Positions 56,961 through 64,000 of a stretch of 64,000 nucleotides of DNA are shown here, piece after piece. Each line of letters begins with the position of its first letter. The stretch's first letter is position 1. Source of the stretch: Mycolicibacter hiberniae (GTDB taxonomy: Bacteria; Actinomycetota; Actinomycetes; Mycobacteriales; Mycobacteriaceae). The stretch covers positions 4,030,001 through 4,094,000 of the forward strand of contig NZ_AP022609.1 in the NCBI RefSeq assembly GCF_010729485.1, read 5' to 3'. Below the pieces are notes generated by a model. It made no database searches. It was not told where the DNA came from and saw only the letters and a program-made list of their open reading frames with translations. Both the position numbers and the translations under genes were made by a program.

Positions 56961-57848
56961 ATGACCTCGACGCCCGAAATCCACGGCATCATCGCTTATC
57001 CCGTCACCCCATTCAGTCGCGAGGGCGGGGGTGTCGACACAGTGGCGCTGGCCGCCCTGGTCGAGCAGCTGGTCTCCACCGGCGCGCACGCCATCGCCCC
57101 CCTGGGCAGCACGGGGGAGTCGGCCTATCTGAGCGAGGCGGAGTTCGACACCGTCGTCGACACCACCGTCGGCGTCGTGAACGGCCGGGTGCCGGTGATC
57201 GTCGGGGCATCGGATCTGACGACCGCCAACACCATTCGGCGCGCCAAGCACGCCGAGCGGGCCGGTGCCGACGCGCTGATGGTCCTGCCGGTCTCCTACT
57301 GGAAACTGACCGACCGCGAGATCGCCCAGCACTACGCCAGCGTCGCCGCCGGCGTCGATCTGCCGATCATGGCCTACAACAATCCGGCCACCAGCGGGAT
57401 CGACATGAGCCCCGAGCTGCTGGTGCAGATGTTCACCGACATCGACAACCTGACCATGGTCAAAGAGTCCACCGGCGACCTGACGCGCATGCAGCGCATC
57501 AAGGCGCTCTCCGCGGGGCAGCTGCCGTTCTACAACGGCAGCAATCCGCTGGTGCTCGATGCGCTGAACGAAGGTGCGGCCGGCTGGTGCACGGCGGCCC
57601 CGAACCTGCGGCCGCAACCATGCCTGGACCTCTACCGTGCGGTGCGCGACGGAGACCGGGCCGGGGCCCAGCAGATCTACGACGACCTCGCACCGCTGCT
57701 GCGCTTCATCGTCGCCGGGGGCCTGCCGACCACGGTCAAGGCGGGGTTGCAGCTGCTCGGCTTCGACGCCGGAGACCCCAGGGCGCCCCTGCTGCCGCTG
57801 GATGAGGCCGGCCGCGCCGAGCTCACAGCGATTTTGGCGGAGGTCTAG
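56961..57848 (+). CDS. DHDPS/NAL-superfamily aldolase or dehydratase
   Basis: A 295-residue TIM-barrel lyase related to DapA and N-acetylneuraminate lyase. The Schiff-base Lys168 is in LTMVKESTGD, the Tyr139 of the active site in IMAYNNPATSG, and the substrate-carboxylate motif is GSTGES. Because it is coupled to a class II aldolase and an XRE-cupin gene rather than lysine genes, a catabolic role on a keto acid is more likely than diaminopimelate synthesis. Confidence 0.85.
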   Translation: MTSTPEIHGIIAYPVTPFSREGGGVDTVALAALVEQLVSTGAHAIAPLGSTGESAYLSEAEFDTVVDTTVGVVNGRVPVIVGASDLTTANTIRRAKHAERAGADALMVLPVSYWKLTDREIAQHYASVAAGVDLPIMAYNNPATSGIDMSPELLVQMFTDIDNLTMVKESTGDLTRMQRIKALSAGQLPFYNGSNPLVLDALNEGAAGWCTAAPNLRPQPCLDLYRAVRDGDRAGAQQIYDDLAPLLRFIVAGGLPTTVKAGLQLLGFDAGDPRAPLLPLDEAGRAELTAILAEV

Positions 57849-57984
57849 GCACTAGGCTGGACGGAGCCAAGATGCCGAGGGGCCGCCCGGTAACTCCGAT
57901 AGCTGCGCAAAGACCTCATCAGAGTTCATTTGCTGTTGCAAAGACAAAACATAGATGACACATAACCTCATTAACGTTCGCCTC

Positions 57985-58485
57985 ATGAAAATCGGCATAA
58001 CAGCGATATTGCTTGCTGCCGCGCTCACGGGCGTGGCCACACCGGTGACAGCATCTGCGGCTTGCGGAGACCCCGGCGACGCGCCGTGCACGGGCCCCGC
58101 TCCCACCCCCGACGAGGTTCTCGGGGTGATGGCCGAGTTGACCGATCCGAACATTCCCGCCCTGAACAAATCCAATATCGTCACGCCCGGGTTCAGTCCC
58201 GGCGAAGCCCAGACGATCGACCAGCGCCTGAGGGAGACCCAAGACGCCGGGCTGCTGCCCTACCACTTCGTGGTCAGCAACATCCAGCCCGCGCCGGACA
58301 ACTTCGCCGGGGCGACCGTCACGTCCGTGGGGGGCTTTCACGAAGAAAGCGCGCCCGAGTCCATCGTGCTGTCCAACCAGGGCGGACGGTGGCTGATCAC
58401 CCACGACACCGCGGTCACCGTGCTCGAGCACTTCTGGCACAACGCCAACCGCCCCTTTGTCCCGATCGTCCCGTGGATCAAGTAA
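57985..58485 (+). CDS. MTB12-like secreted low-molecular-weight antigen family protein
   Basis: A 166-residue exported protein. ATG 57985 opens a good signal peptide (MKIGITAILLAAALTGVATP to ASA); an earlier ATG at 57955 only adds polar residues. The body has LTDPNIPALNKSNIV, LPYHFVVSNIQPAPDN and IVLSNQGGRWLIT, which resemble the MTB12/CFP-2 family of mycobacterial secreted antigens. Its function is unknown. Cys residues in ACGDPGDAPC may pair. Confidence 0.78.
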   Translation: MKIGITAILLAAALTGVATPVTASAACGDPGDAPCTGPAPTPDEVLGVMAELTDPNIPALNKSNIVTPGFSPGEAQTIDQRLRETQDAGLLPYHFVVSNIQPAPDNFAGATVTSVGGFHEESAPESIVLSNQGGRWLITHDTAVTVLEHFWHNANRPFVPIVPWIK

Positions 58486-58694
58486 GCCGGTTTCCGGTCG
58501 ATTGTTCGCGAGCGCCCGACCGCGACATGCGGGGCTACCTGGCGCCCCCTGCTGACGCGGGCCCGGCCCTGAGCCGGGCCGGCATCCGGGGCCGGCAGCG
58601 AGCGTTGTGGCTGCCGTGTACCTGGGGTGTCATCGACGACCGGTGATGCCTTCGGCGGCCGCACGTGTCGGTGGCCGCGGGTAGCTTCGCGGTT

Positions 58695-58982
58695 ATGAAC
58701 AGGACCGGCAGCCCGTGGGCAGCGACTGTCGCACACGGGATGTCGGGCGCGCTGGTTACCGCCGCCCTGGCCGTCTTCGGTGCTGCGCTCGGGGCAGCGC
58801 CCGCCGAAGCCGCGCCGCGCTGCCTGTTTCAGGGCGACTGGAACTGTGAAGGGCCCCCGCCCTACCACGGGCCGCTGCTGCCGACCTGGAACGCGCCCGG
58901 CACCTACGGCGGCTGGACCACCAACCCCGTCCAATGCGATGTGGTGACCAGGCAATGCCGGCAGGTCATGACCAAGCCCTGA
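58695..58982 (+). CDS. Small secreted Cys-containing protein
   Basis: A 95-residue exported protein. The signal peptide runs to about residue 38 (ALVTAALAVFGAALGAAPAE). The mature part is short with four Cys (RCLFQGDWNCEGP and QCDVVTRQC), likely two disulfides. ATG 58695 is preceded by -10 TAGCTT (58682-58687) at 7 bp, so it is probably leaderless. The family is unknown, but the pattern is common in mycobacteria. It is the last gene before the tRNA fragment. Confidence 0.75.
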   Translation: MNRTGSPWAATVAHGMSGALVTAALAVFGAALGAAPAEAAPRCLFQGDWNCEGPPPYHGPLLPTWNAPGTYGGWTTNPVQCDVVTRQCRQVMTKP

Positions 58983-59019
58983 TTGGGGTGAGTGCGCAGT
59001 ATCTCTGTTGCTCAAGCGT

Positions 59020-59060
59020 GGAGCCGATGACGGGAATCGAACCCGCGTATTCAGCTTGGC
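59020..59060 (-). other. 3' fragment of tRNA-Gly: probable attachment (att) site
   Basis: On the minus strand 41 bases run from the end of a Gly-type anticodon loop (CCAAGCTG) through a T arm (GCGGG-TTCGATT-CCCGT) to the acceptor strand CATCGGC, discriminator T and CCA. The expected 5' half (beginning GCCGATG) is absent from the DNA to the right. Tyrosine integrases use exactly this 3' half of tRNA genes as the core, leaving a fragment at one end and the whole tRNA at the other. The whole tRNA should lie beyond 64,000. Confidence 0.8.
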
Positions 59061-59878
59061 GGCGGCCGTCAACCGCAATACGCGGGCGTTCTTCAAGATG
59101 TTGCGAGGCAACACTTTCCGGTTTACCTAGTACGCCAAGATGCAGGTAAGTTCGTGCCGGATTGGGCGCGTTTGTGCGGGGAAAGTACGGAGGGCGCGCA
59201 AAGTCCCCGCGAGCGACGAGCGGCTTGCTAATCGTCGTCCTGTTCGGCAGTGAAGACGTGGCAGTCATGGCGCCGCGGCCTTGCCACGCGTGATACGAGC
59301 GGACACCCGATGGTGTGAGCCGGCCTAGATACGCGGGCAGTGCGCCGCCGACGAACGGCGCGTGGCCGGCGACGACGAGACGTGTGGGACCGGCGCGGGC
59401 AACACAACCAAAAGCAGAGAAGGGTGCTGCGGGACCCGGTCCTCAACCTCTTAGAGTTATACCTATGCCGCAGTACATGGGAGTGGATGCGAGCGACACT
59501 GGCCGAGTCTCGGTGGTCCTGTCGATTGTGTGTACAGGAGGTCCACCGGAGGCCGCGGGATGCTGGAGAAAGGCGTCATTTTCTGGCCGGTATGCATCTG
59601 CCTTGTATTCCGCCTGACATGGGACATTGGCCCGCCCAACAGGCGGATCCGCATCTCCTCCACCTGGCTTTCGGTGGAAGCCGGCCCGTTGCCAGGATGA
59701 GCGCCGAGCGGACCCGAAGGATTGGTGGCGATGAGCTCCGTCTGCTCGCGGCTGTCCGGGGCCCAGTGCGCGCGCTGGACGGCCGGCCTTCATTGCTGCT
59801 TGCAGATCGGCTCCTCGACAAGCGAATCGATTCTCAGCGCCACCCGCAGTGTGTTCCGTCGGCGGGGGGTGAGGTGCG
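59061..59878. other. 818 bp without a recognisable gene at the island edge
   Basis: Only short open frames with no family resemblance are present, on both strands. No integrase, excisionase or transposase fragment could be recognised. A GGGGGGTGAGG site at its end probably serves the next gene. It may hold decayed island sequence and the promoter of the AIPR gene. Confidence 0.5.
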
Positions 59879-61549
59879 TTGAGTGGTTTCCACGTCACTC
59901 AGATCGAGACGCACCTGCGATCGAACTCCAGCTCTGAAGACTGGAATGCGGACCTCGATGAGGTGAATAACCTATCGAGGCTCCTAGCCAAGTACGCCGT
60001 GCTATTGACACTTCCGGAATCGGGTGAGGCTTCGCAGAGCGTCGAGATTACGGATGGCGGAGGCGACCGTGGCATTGATGCCGTAGGCGTCGACGTCAAC
60101 GCCAAGCTAGTAGTACTCGCCCAGTCAAAGTGGAGGAAGGACGGTAAGGGTTCAATTGTGTCAGGCGACGTCCTGAAGTTTCTCGACGGTGTTCGCGCCC
60201 TGCTCGGGATGAAGTCAGACAGTGAGCTCGTTCACGCGAGCGCCGAGATGCGCACGGCGATCCGAGACGTATTGATTACGCCGGGAGCTCGAATTCGACT
60301 CGTAACCGTGTCGACGGCCAGCGACCCCCTATCGGAAGACGTGGAGCGGCCCATCATTGATCTTTTGACGCAACTGAACGATCTAGAAGATGTAGACCCT
60401 GTAGCAACACACGACCACATCAACCAGGCAGACCTCTTCAGGTCCATTGTCGACAGCGGCCGTCAACAAATCGATATTGAGCTAACGATGAGCGATTGGG
60501 GTAAAGGCAATGACCCCATGAAGGTCTTCTACGGGCGAGTCAGTGCCGCCGAAATCGCTCATTGGTTCAAGACTTACGGGACAGACCTCTTTTCAGAAAA
60601 CATACGAGTTGTCATTCCTCGCTCCGATATTAATGAAGGAATTCTAGACACAATCAAGTCCGAGCCCGACAAATTCTTCTATTACAACAATGGCATCACT
60701 ATGCTCGCTAACGCCATTGTAACCAGCCCTACGGCGCATCTAAATCGCGAAACCGGCTATTTCAAGCTCATTGGTGCCAGTGTCGTTAACGGTGCTCAGA
60801 CTGTATCTACCCTTGGGGCGGCGATCGGTACCCAGGCAGAAGATAACCTGGGCAAGGCTGTCGTTCTAGTCCGTTGTATCGAGGTCAAAGCCGAAGAGGG
60901 AGATCTAGGTCGACGAATAACTCGTTTCGCCAACACTCAAAATGTAGTCTCTAGCCAGGACTTTGCTTTCCTCGACCCGCAGCAGCACAGACTGGCTCAT
61001 GAGTTGAAATCTCTGGGTTACGAGTATCTCCTGCGCGCTGCTGAAGTGCCGAAGTCAAAGGATCGGACCAAAGTCATCGAGGTTCGAGAAGCGGCAGTTG
61101 CTCTCGCCTGCGCCTCGTCGAATATTGGGCATGCGATGCTCGCTAAACGTGAAGTCTCACGACTATTTTCAGACCAATCGGTTTACAAAACGCTCTTCAA
61201 TCCGTTGACCAGTCCCCTGCTGCTGCAGCGAGCGGTTCTCGTCTTGCGCGAAGTGGAGGACTACTTGGATGAACTGGCCGTCTTCTACAACGGTGGGCTC
61301 GACGCTGGCGTCGTCACCCACGGTGGCCGGGTTATTGCGCACCTCGTGATGCAGCGGATAACGCGCGAGTCGCTTGAAGACCCAGTATTCGATATTGAAG
61401 GTGAATTGCAGAAGATTAAAGACGAAGCCAAACACTACGCGGATGAAATGTATATTCATTTCCCTGAGAACGCCTACCCCGGCAATCTCTACAAAAATCA
61501 GACTCGGGTGTTGGAATTGCTTCAGCGGGCCAAACTAGTCCCGACATAG
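59879..61549 (+). CDS. AIPR-family abortive-infection protein with N-terminal nuclease-like region
   Basis: A 556-residue protein. The central AIPR domain (PF10592 type) shows FFYYNNGITMLANAI (near residue 267) and GASVVNGAQTVSTL (near 298), followed by ITRFANTQNVVSSQDF. The N-terminal 130 residues have GGGDRGIDAVGVD (Asp67) and LAQSKW (Gln82, Lys84), a D...QxK pattern like Mrr-type restriction nucleases. AIPR proteins are linked to phage resistance, often beside restriction-modification genes as here. Start TTG 59879 has GGGGTGAGG upstream. Its base composition is clearly less GC-rich than the chromosome around it, a sign of transfer. Confidence 0.85.
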   Translation: MSGFHVTQIETHLRSNSSSEDWNADLDEVNNLSRLLAKYAVLLTLPESGEASQSVEITDGGGDRGIDAVGVDVNAKLVVLAQSKWRKDGKGSIVSGDVLKFLDGVRALLGMKSDSELVHASAEMRTAIRDVLITPGARIRLVTVSTASDPLSEDVERPIIDLLTQLNDLEDVDPVATHDHINQADLFRSIVDSGRQQIDIELTMSDWGKGNDPMKVFYGRVSAAEIAHWFKTYGTDLFSENIRVVIPRSDINEGILDTIKSEPDKFFYYNNGITMLANAIVTSPTAHLNRETGYFKLIGASVVNGAQTVSTLGAAIGTQAEDNLGKAVVLVRCIEVKAEEGDLGRRITRFANTQNVVSSQDFAFLDPQQHRLAHELKSLGYEYLLRAAEVPKSKDRTKVIEVREAAVALACASSNIGHAMLAKREVSRLFSDQSVYKTLFNPLTSPLLLQRAVLVLREVEDYLDELAVFYNGGLDAGVVTHGGRVIAHLVMQRITRESLEDPVFDIEGELQKIKDEAKHYADEMYIHFPENAYPGNLYKNQTRVLELLQRAKLVPT

Positions 61550-61903
61550 CAGCTATAACCGCCAGGACGCGTGGACCTCAGGTCGACCGTTCGCTCCACG
61601 GCAACCCGGTCGAGCAAGCGTTTCGTTTCGATTGCACCGGCCCGTTGGCGTCGCGGGTGCGCGTTCGGGTCGCTGCCACCGTCTTGGTCCGGCATGGCGT
61701 CGCGGCGCAACCCGCCACATTGATCAGGGGGGTGAGCCGTATTGCGAGAAGTTCCCCACCCATCGCCCCTGTGACGCACTCGATCGGATCGATCGGCGGC
61801 GAGCCGATCGTCACCTCGGGCAGATTCCAAGCTGTCCGACACGGCTGAACCGTTCTTCGAAAGTGCTTGCATTCTGTCACATCACTATGCAAACATAACA
61901 TTT
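61550..61903. other. 354 bp between AIPR gene and hsdM, no clear gene
   Basis: Short minus-strand frames exist (for example 61578-61901) but match no family I know, and their codon pattern is not convincing. The last 30 bp are AT-rich (aaacataacattt before the hsdM ATG) and probably hold its promoter. Confidence 0.5.
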
Positions 61904-63727
61904 ATGACGGAATCTTCGATCCCTTCGCTTCTTCAAGCCGTCCGTGCTGCACTCGACCTCACGCAGGCCGAGCTGGCCGAGCGGCTCGGTGTCTCGTTCG
62001 CCACGGTGAACCGGTGGGAAGCAGGTTCCAGCAAGCCACAGAGAGCCCAGCTCGCCAAGATCAACGCTCTGGCCGGGGATGTTGGCGTCGACGCCAGCGA
62101 TGCCTCAGTCGCCGGTGGAGCGGTAGTCACCCGTCGTCGAGGCCGCCAAGCCAGACCCGCCGCTCCGACCACGAAGCCGATGGAACAGATGCTGTGGGAT
62201 GCCGCTTGCTCGATTCGAGGCGAGAAGGACGCGCCGAAGTTCAAGGACTACCTGCTGCCGCTCCTCTTCCTGAAGCGCCTTTCCGATGTCTTCGACGATG
62301 AGATCGATCGACTTGCCGAAGAGTATGGCGACCGTGACGTCGCACTGGAGATCGCGGACAATGACCACGACCTTCTCCGCTTTTATCTACCAGCTGAGGC
62401 ACGGTGGGCGGTCATCAGTGGACGTGGGCAGTACGACTGGCCTGACGACGAGCGCGGTCGGTCTACCCGACCACGCGACATCGGTGAGCACCTCACCAAG
62501 GCTGTGCGAGCCGTCGTCCGATTCAACCCGAGCCTCGCCGGAGTCATCGACGTCGTGGACTTCGCGGCTGAGCGCAATGGGGAGCGAGATATCAACCCTG
62601 CCAAGCTCAATGGCGTCGTCGAGACCTTCTCGGACCCGCGTTATCGCCTTGGCCTCGCCGACGTGCAGCCCGACTTCCTTGGCCGCGCATACGAGTATCT
62701 CCTGCGGAAGTTCGCAGAAGGCTCGGGCCAGAGTGCGGGAGAGTTCTTCACTCCCACCGAGGTTGGATTCCTCATGGCGCGCATCCTGCGGCCGAAGCCA
62801 GGACAGACCTGCCATGATTACGCTTGCGGTTCCGCCGGCCTGCTCATCAAGCTCCAGCTCATCGCACGTGAGCTGGACCCAACCGCGAAGGTTCCGCTCA
62901 AACTGTTTGGCCAAGAGCTCCAGGCCGAGAGCTACGCCGTGGCCCGGATGAACGCCATCATCCACGACATGGATGTCGACCTCCGCCGCGGCGACACAAT
63001 GATCAATCCCAAATTCCGGACATCATCTGGCGCGCTCGATCAGTTCGACCTCGTCGTCGCCAACCCGATGTGGAACCAGCCTTTTGACCCGAGCATTTTC
63101 GAGGATGACCCCTACGACCGGTTCATCAAACACGGTGGCGCAACGGCAGGGAAAGGCGACTGGGCTTGGCTCCAGCAGACGCTGTCGGTGCTCAAAGACA
63201 CCGGCCGGGCGGCGGTCGTCCTCGACACCGGTGCCGTAACTCGTGGTTCTGGCTCGAAGAGCCAAGATAAGGAACGCAACATCCGCAAGTGGTTCGTCGA
63301 CCGCGACCTCGTCGAGGGCGTCATCTTGTTGCCCGACAACCTCTTCTACAACACGACGGCCGCTGGCGTCATCGTCGTGCTCAACAAGCGCAAGCCTGAG
63401 TCCAAGAAAGGCAAAATTACCCTGCTCAACGCGAGCAAGCGGGCCACCAAGGGCAAGCCCAAAAACCATCTCGCCGACGACGACGTCGTTGAACTCGCAA
63501 AGCTCTACAACACCGGTACTGCCGTCGAGGGAGAGGTTGCCGTAATCGACGTCGCACAGATTGCTGAGGCTGACTACAACCTCAGTCCCAGCCGCTGGGT
63601 TACGTCGGCGACCGTCGCCGAATCCATTGATCTTAAGGAGTTGGTCCGCGAACTCGGAGAACTGTCCGCCCAGATCGGCGAGTCTGATGCCGCAATCTTC
63701 AAGTTACTGGCGGGCGTAGTCCAGTGA
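61904..63727 (+). CDS. hsdM: Type I restriction-modification methyltransferase subunit HsdM with N-terminal HTH
   Basis: A 607-residue N6-adenine DNA methyltransferase. A helix-turn-helix of the XRE type ([20 protein letters not shown], residues 18-37) comes before the HsdM N-terminal helical domain ([20 protein letters not shown]). The catalytic domain has [14 protein letters not shown], the SAM motif [10 protein letters not shown] (near 305) and the variant catalytic motif NPMW (near 387, in place of NPPF/Y). It methylates the target with HsdS. The fused HTH may let it control its own promoter. The stop overlaps hsdS (GTGA). Confidence 0.92.
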   Translation: MTESSIPSLLQAVRAALDLTQAELAERLGVSFATVNRWEAGSSKPQRAQLAKINALAGDVGVDASDASVAGGAVVTRRRGRQARPAAPTTKPMEQMLWDAACSIRGEKDAPKFKDYLLPLLFLKRLSDVFDDEIDRLAEEYGDRDVALEIADNDHDLLRFYLPAEARWAVISGRGQYDWPDDERGRSTRPRDIGEHLTKAVRAVVRFNPSLAGVIDVVDFAAERNGERDINPAKLNGVVETFSDPRYRLGLADVQPDFLGRAYEYLLRKFAEGSGQSAGEFFTPTEVGFLMARILRPKPGQTCHDYACGSAGLLIKLQLIARELDPTAKVPLKLFGQELQAESYAVARMNAIIHDMDVDLRRGDTMINPKFRTSSGALDQFDLVVANPMWNQPFDPSIFEDDPYDRFIKHGGATAGKGDWAWLQQTLSVLKDTGRAAVVLDTGAVTRGSGSKSQDKERNIRKWFVDRDLVEGVILLPDNLFYNTTAAGVIVVLNKRKPESKKGKITLLNASKRATKGKPKNHLADDDVVELAKLYNTGTAVEGEVAVIDVAQIAEADYNLSPSRWVTSATVAESIDLKELVRELGELSAQIGESDAAIFKLLAGVVQ

Positions 63728-64000
63728 CCGCATGGCGAGTAGCAATGCTTGGCGATGAGATCGAACTCGCGTACGGCAAGTCCCTCCCCGAGCGATCTCG
63801 AATTGAGGGGCCGGTGGGCGTCTACGGCTCTAACGGTGCGGTCGGGAGTCATATCGAGCCATATGTGTCCGGACCCGGCATTATTGTCGGCAGAAAGGGC
63901 TCTGTTGGCGAGGTTGCCTATTCGTCGGGTGAATTCTGGCCGATTGATACGACTTACTATGTCGTGCAGAAGAACAACCACAATTGGCGGTTCCTCTACC
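63724..64000 (+). CDS. hsdS: Type I restriction specificity subunit HsdS (partial, runs off the window)
   Basis: The first 92 codons are present. GTG 63724 overlaps the hsdM stop. The residues [41 protein letters not shown] and [10 protein letters not shown] are classical for the first target-recognition domain of HsdS. The rest, and any hsdR, lie beyond the window. Confidence 0.9.
   Translation, partial: MTAWRVAMLGDEIELAYGKSLPERSRIEGPVGVYGSNGAVGSHIEPYVSGPGIIVGRKGSVGEVAYSSGEFWPIDTTYYVVQKNNHNWRFLY

Noticed and set aside
59020..59100. A complete tRNA gene.
   Set aside because: No 5' half with D arm and GCCGATG acceptor strand is present, so only a fragment is supported.
58934..59149. A small plus-strand ORF containing MTGIEPAYSAW.
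   Set aside because: This peptide is the usual false ORF over a tRNA 3' half read on the opposite strand.
59061..59878. An integrase or transposase remnant at the island edge.
   Set aside because: No frame shows integrase or transposase motifs; I cannot support more than unassigned sequence.

Overview
The window is high-GC actinobacterial DNA from a non-tuberculous Mycobacterium (sensu lato). It carries a complete ESX-3 type VII secretion locus, PE/PPE genes, DUF732 proteins, an MTB12-like secreted protein, a MurT/GatD pair and many probably leaderless genes with TANNNT -10 boxes. No species can be named from the sequence.

Layout. (1) 1-19,476 matches the M. tuberculosis Rv3721c-Rv3707c neighbourhood: the dnaX 3' end, two cyclopropane-synthase-like methyltransferases, an FAD oxidoreductase partner, ami1, ybaB-recR, gatD-murT, a dnaQ-like exonuclease, leuA, ask-asd and a DUF4185 protein. 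An alkane hydroxylase module (pucR-type regulator, alkB, a rubA remnant, rubB) sits between recR and gatD. (2) 19,460-25,688 is a membrane formate dehydrogenase operon (FdhA, FeS subunit, NrfD) divergent from fdhD. FdhA is a selenoprotein with an in-frame UGA and a SECIS hairpin. (3) 25,849-42,320 is ESX-3: eccA3-eccB3-eccC3-PE5-PPE4-esxG-esxH-espG3-eccD3-mycP3-eccE3. It is preceded by a Rv0281-like methyltransferase and a second, nearly identical esxG-esxH pair. Candidate Zur and IdeR boxes lie in front of eccA3. (4) 42,330-54,581 broadly follows Rv0293c-Rv0315: hydrolase, amidohydrolase, BluB, PAP2 phosphatase, L,D-transpeptidase, two DUF732 proteins, two PPE-SVP genes, a TetR and its divergent target, a Pro/Thr-rich protein and a GH16 glucanase. 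(5) 54,578-58,982 holds a hypothetical gene, an XRE-cupin regulator divergent from an aldolase/DHDPS-family operon, and two small secreted proteins. (6) From 59,020 a 3' tRNA-Gly fragment (likely an att site) opens a genomic island with an AIPR-family abortive-infection protein and a type I restriction-modification system (hsdM, partial hsdS) that runs off the window.

The block order (Rv3721 to Rv3707, then Rv0281 to Rv0315, in opposite relative orientation to M. tuberculosis) is what one inversion across oriC would give, with the formate dehydrogenase locus at the junction. The most notable points are: the selenocysteine formate dehydrogenase with its SECIS; a MycP3 mycosin that appears to lack its catalytic serine and oxyanion-hole asparagine; the 629-bp esxGH repeats flanking 10.4 kb of ESX-3; a classical leucine attenuator before leuA; a rubA gene reduced to 18 codons; and the tRNA-bounded defence island.
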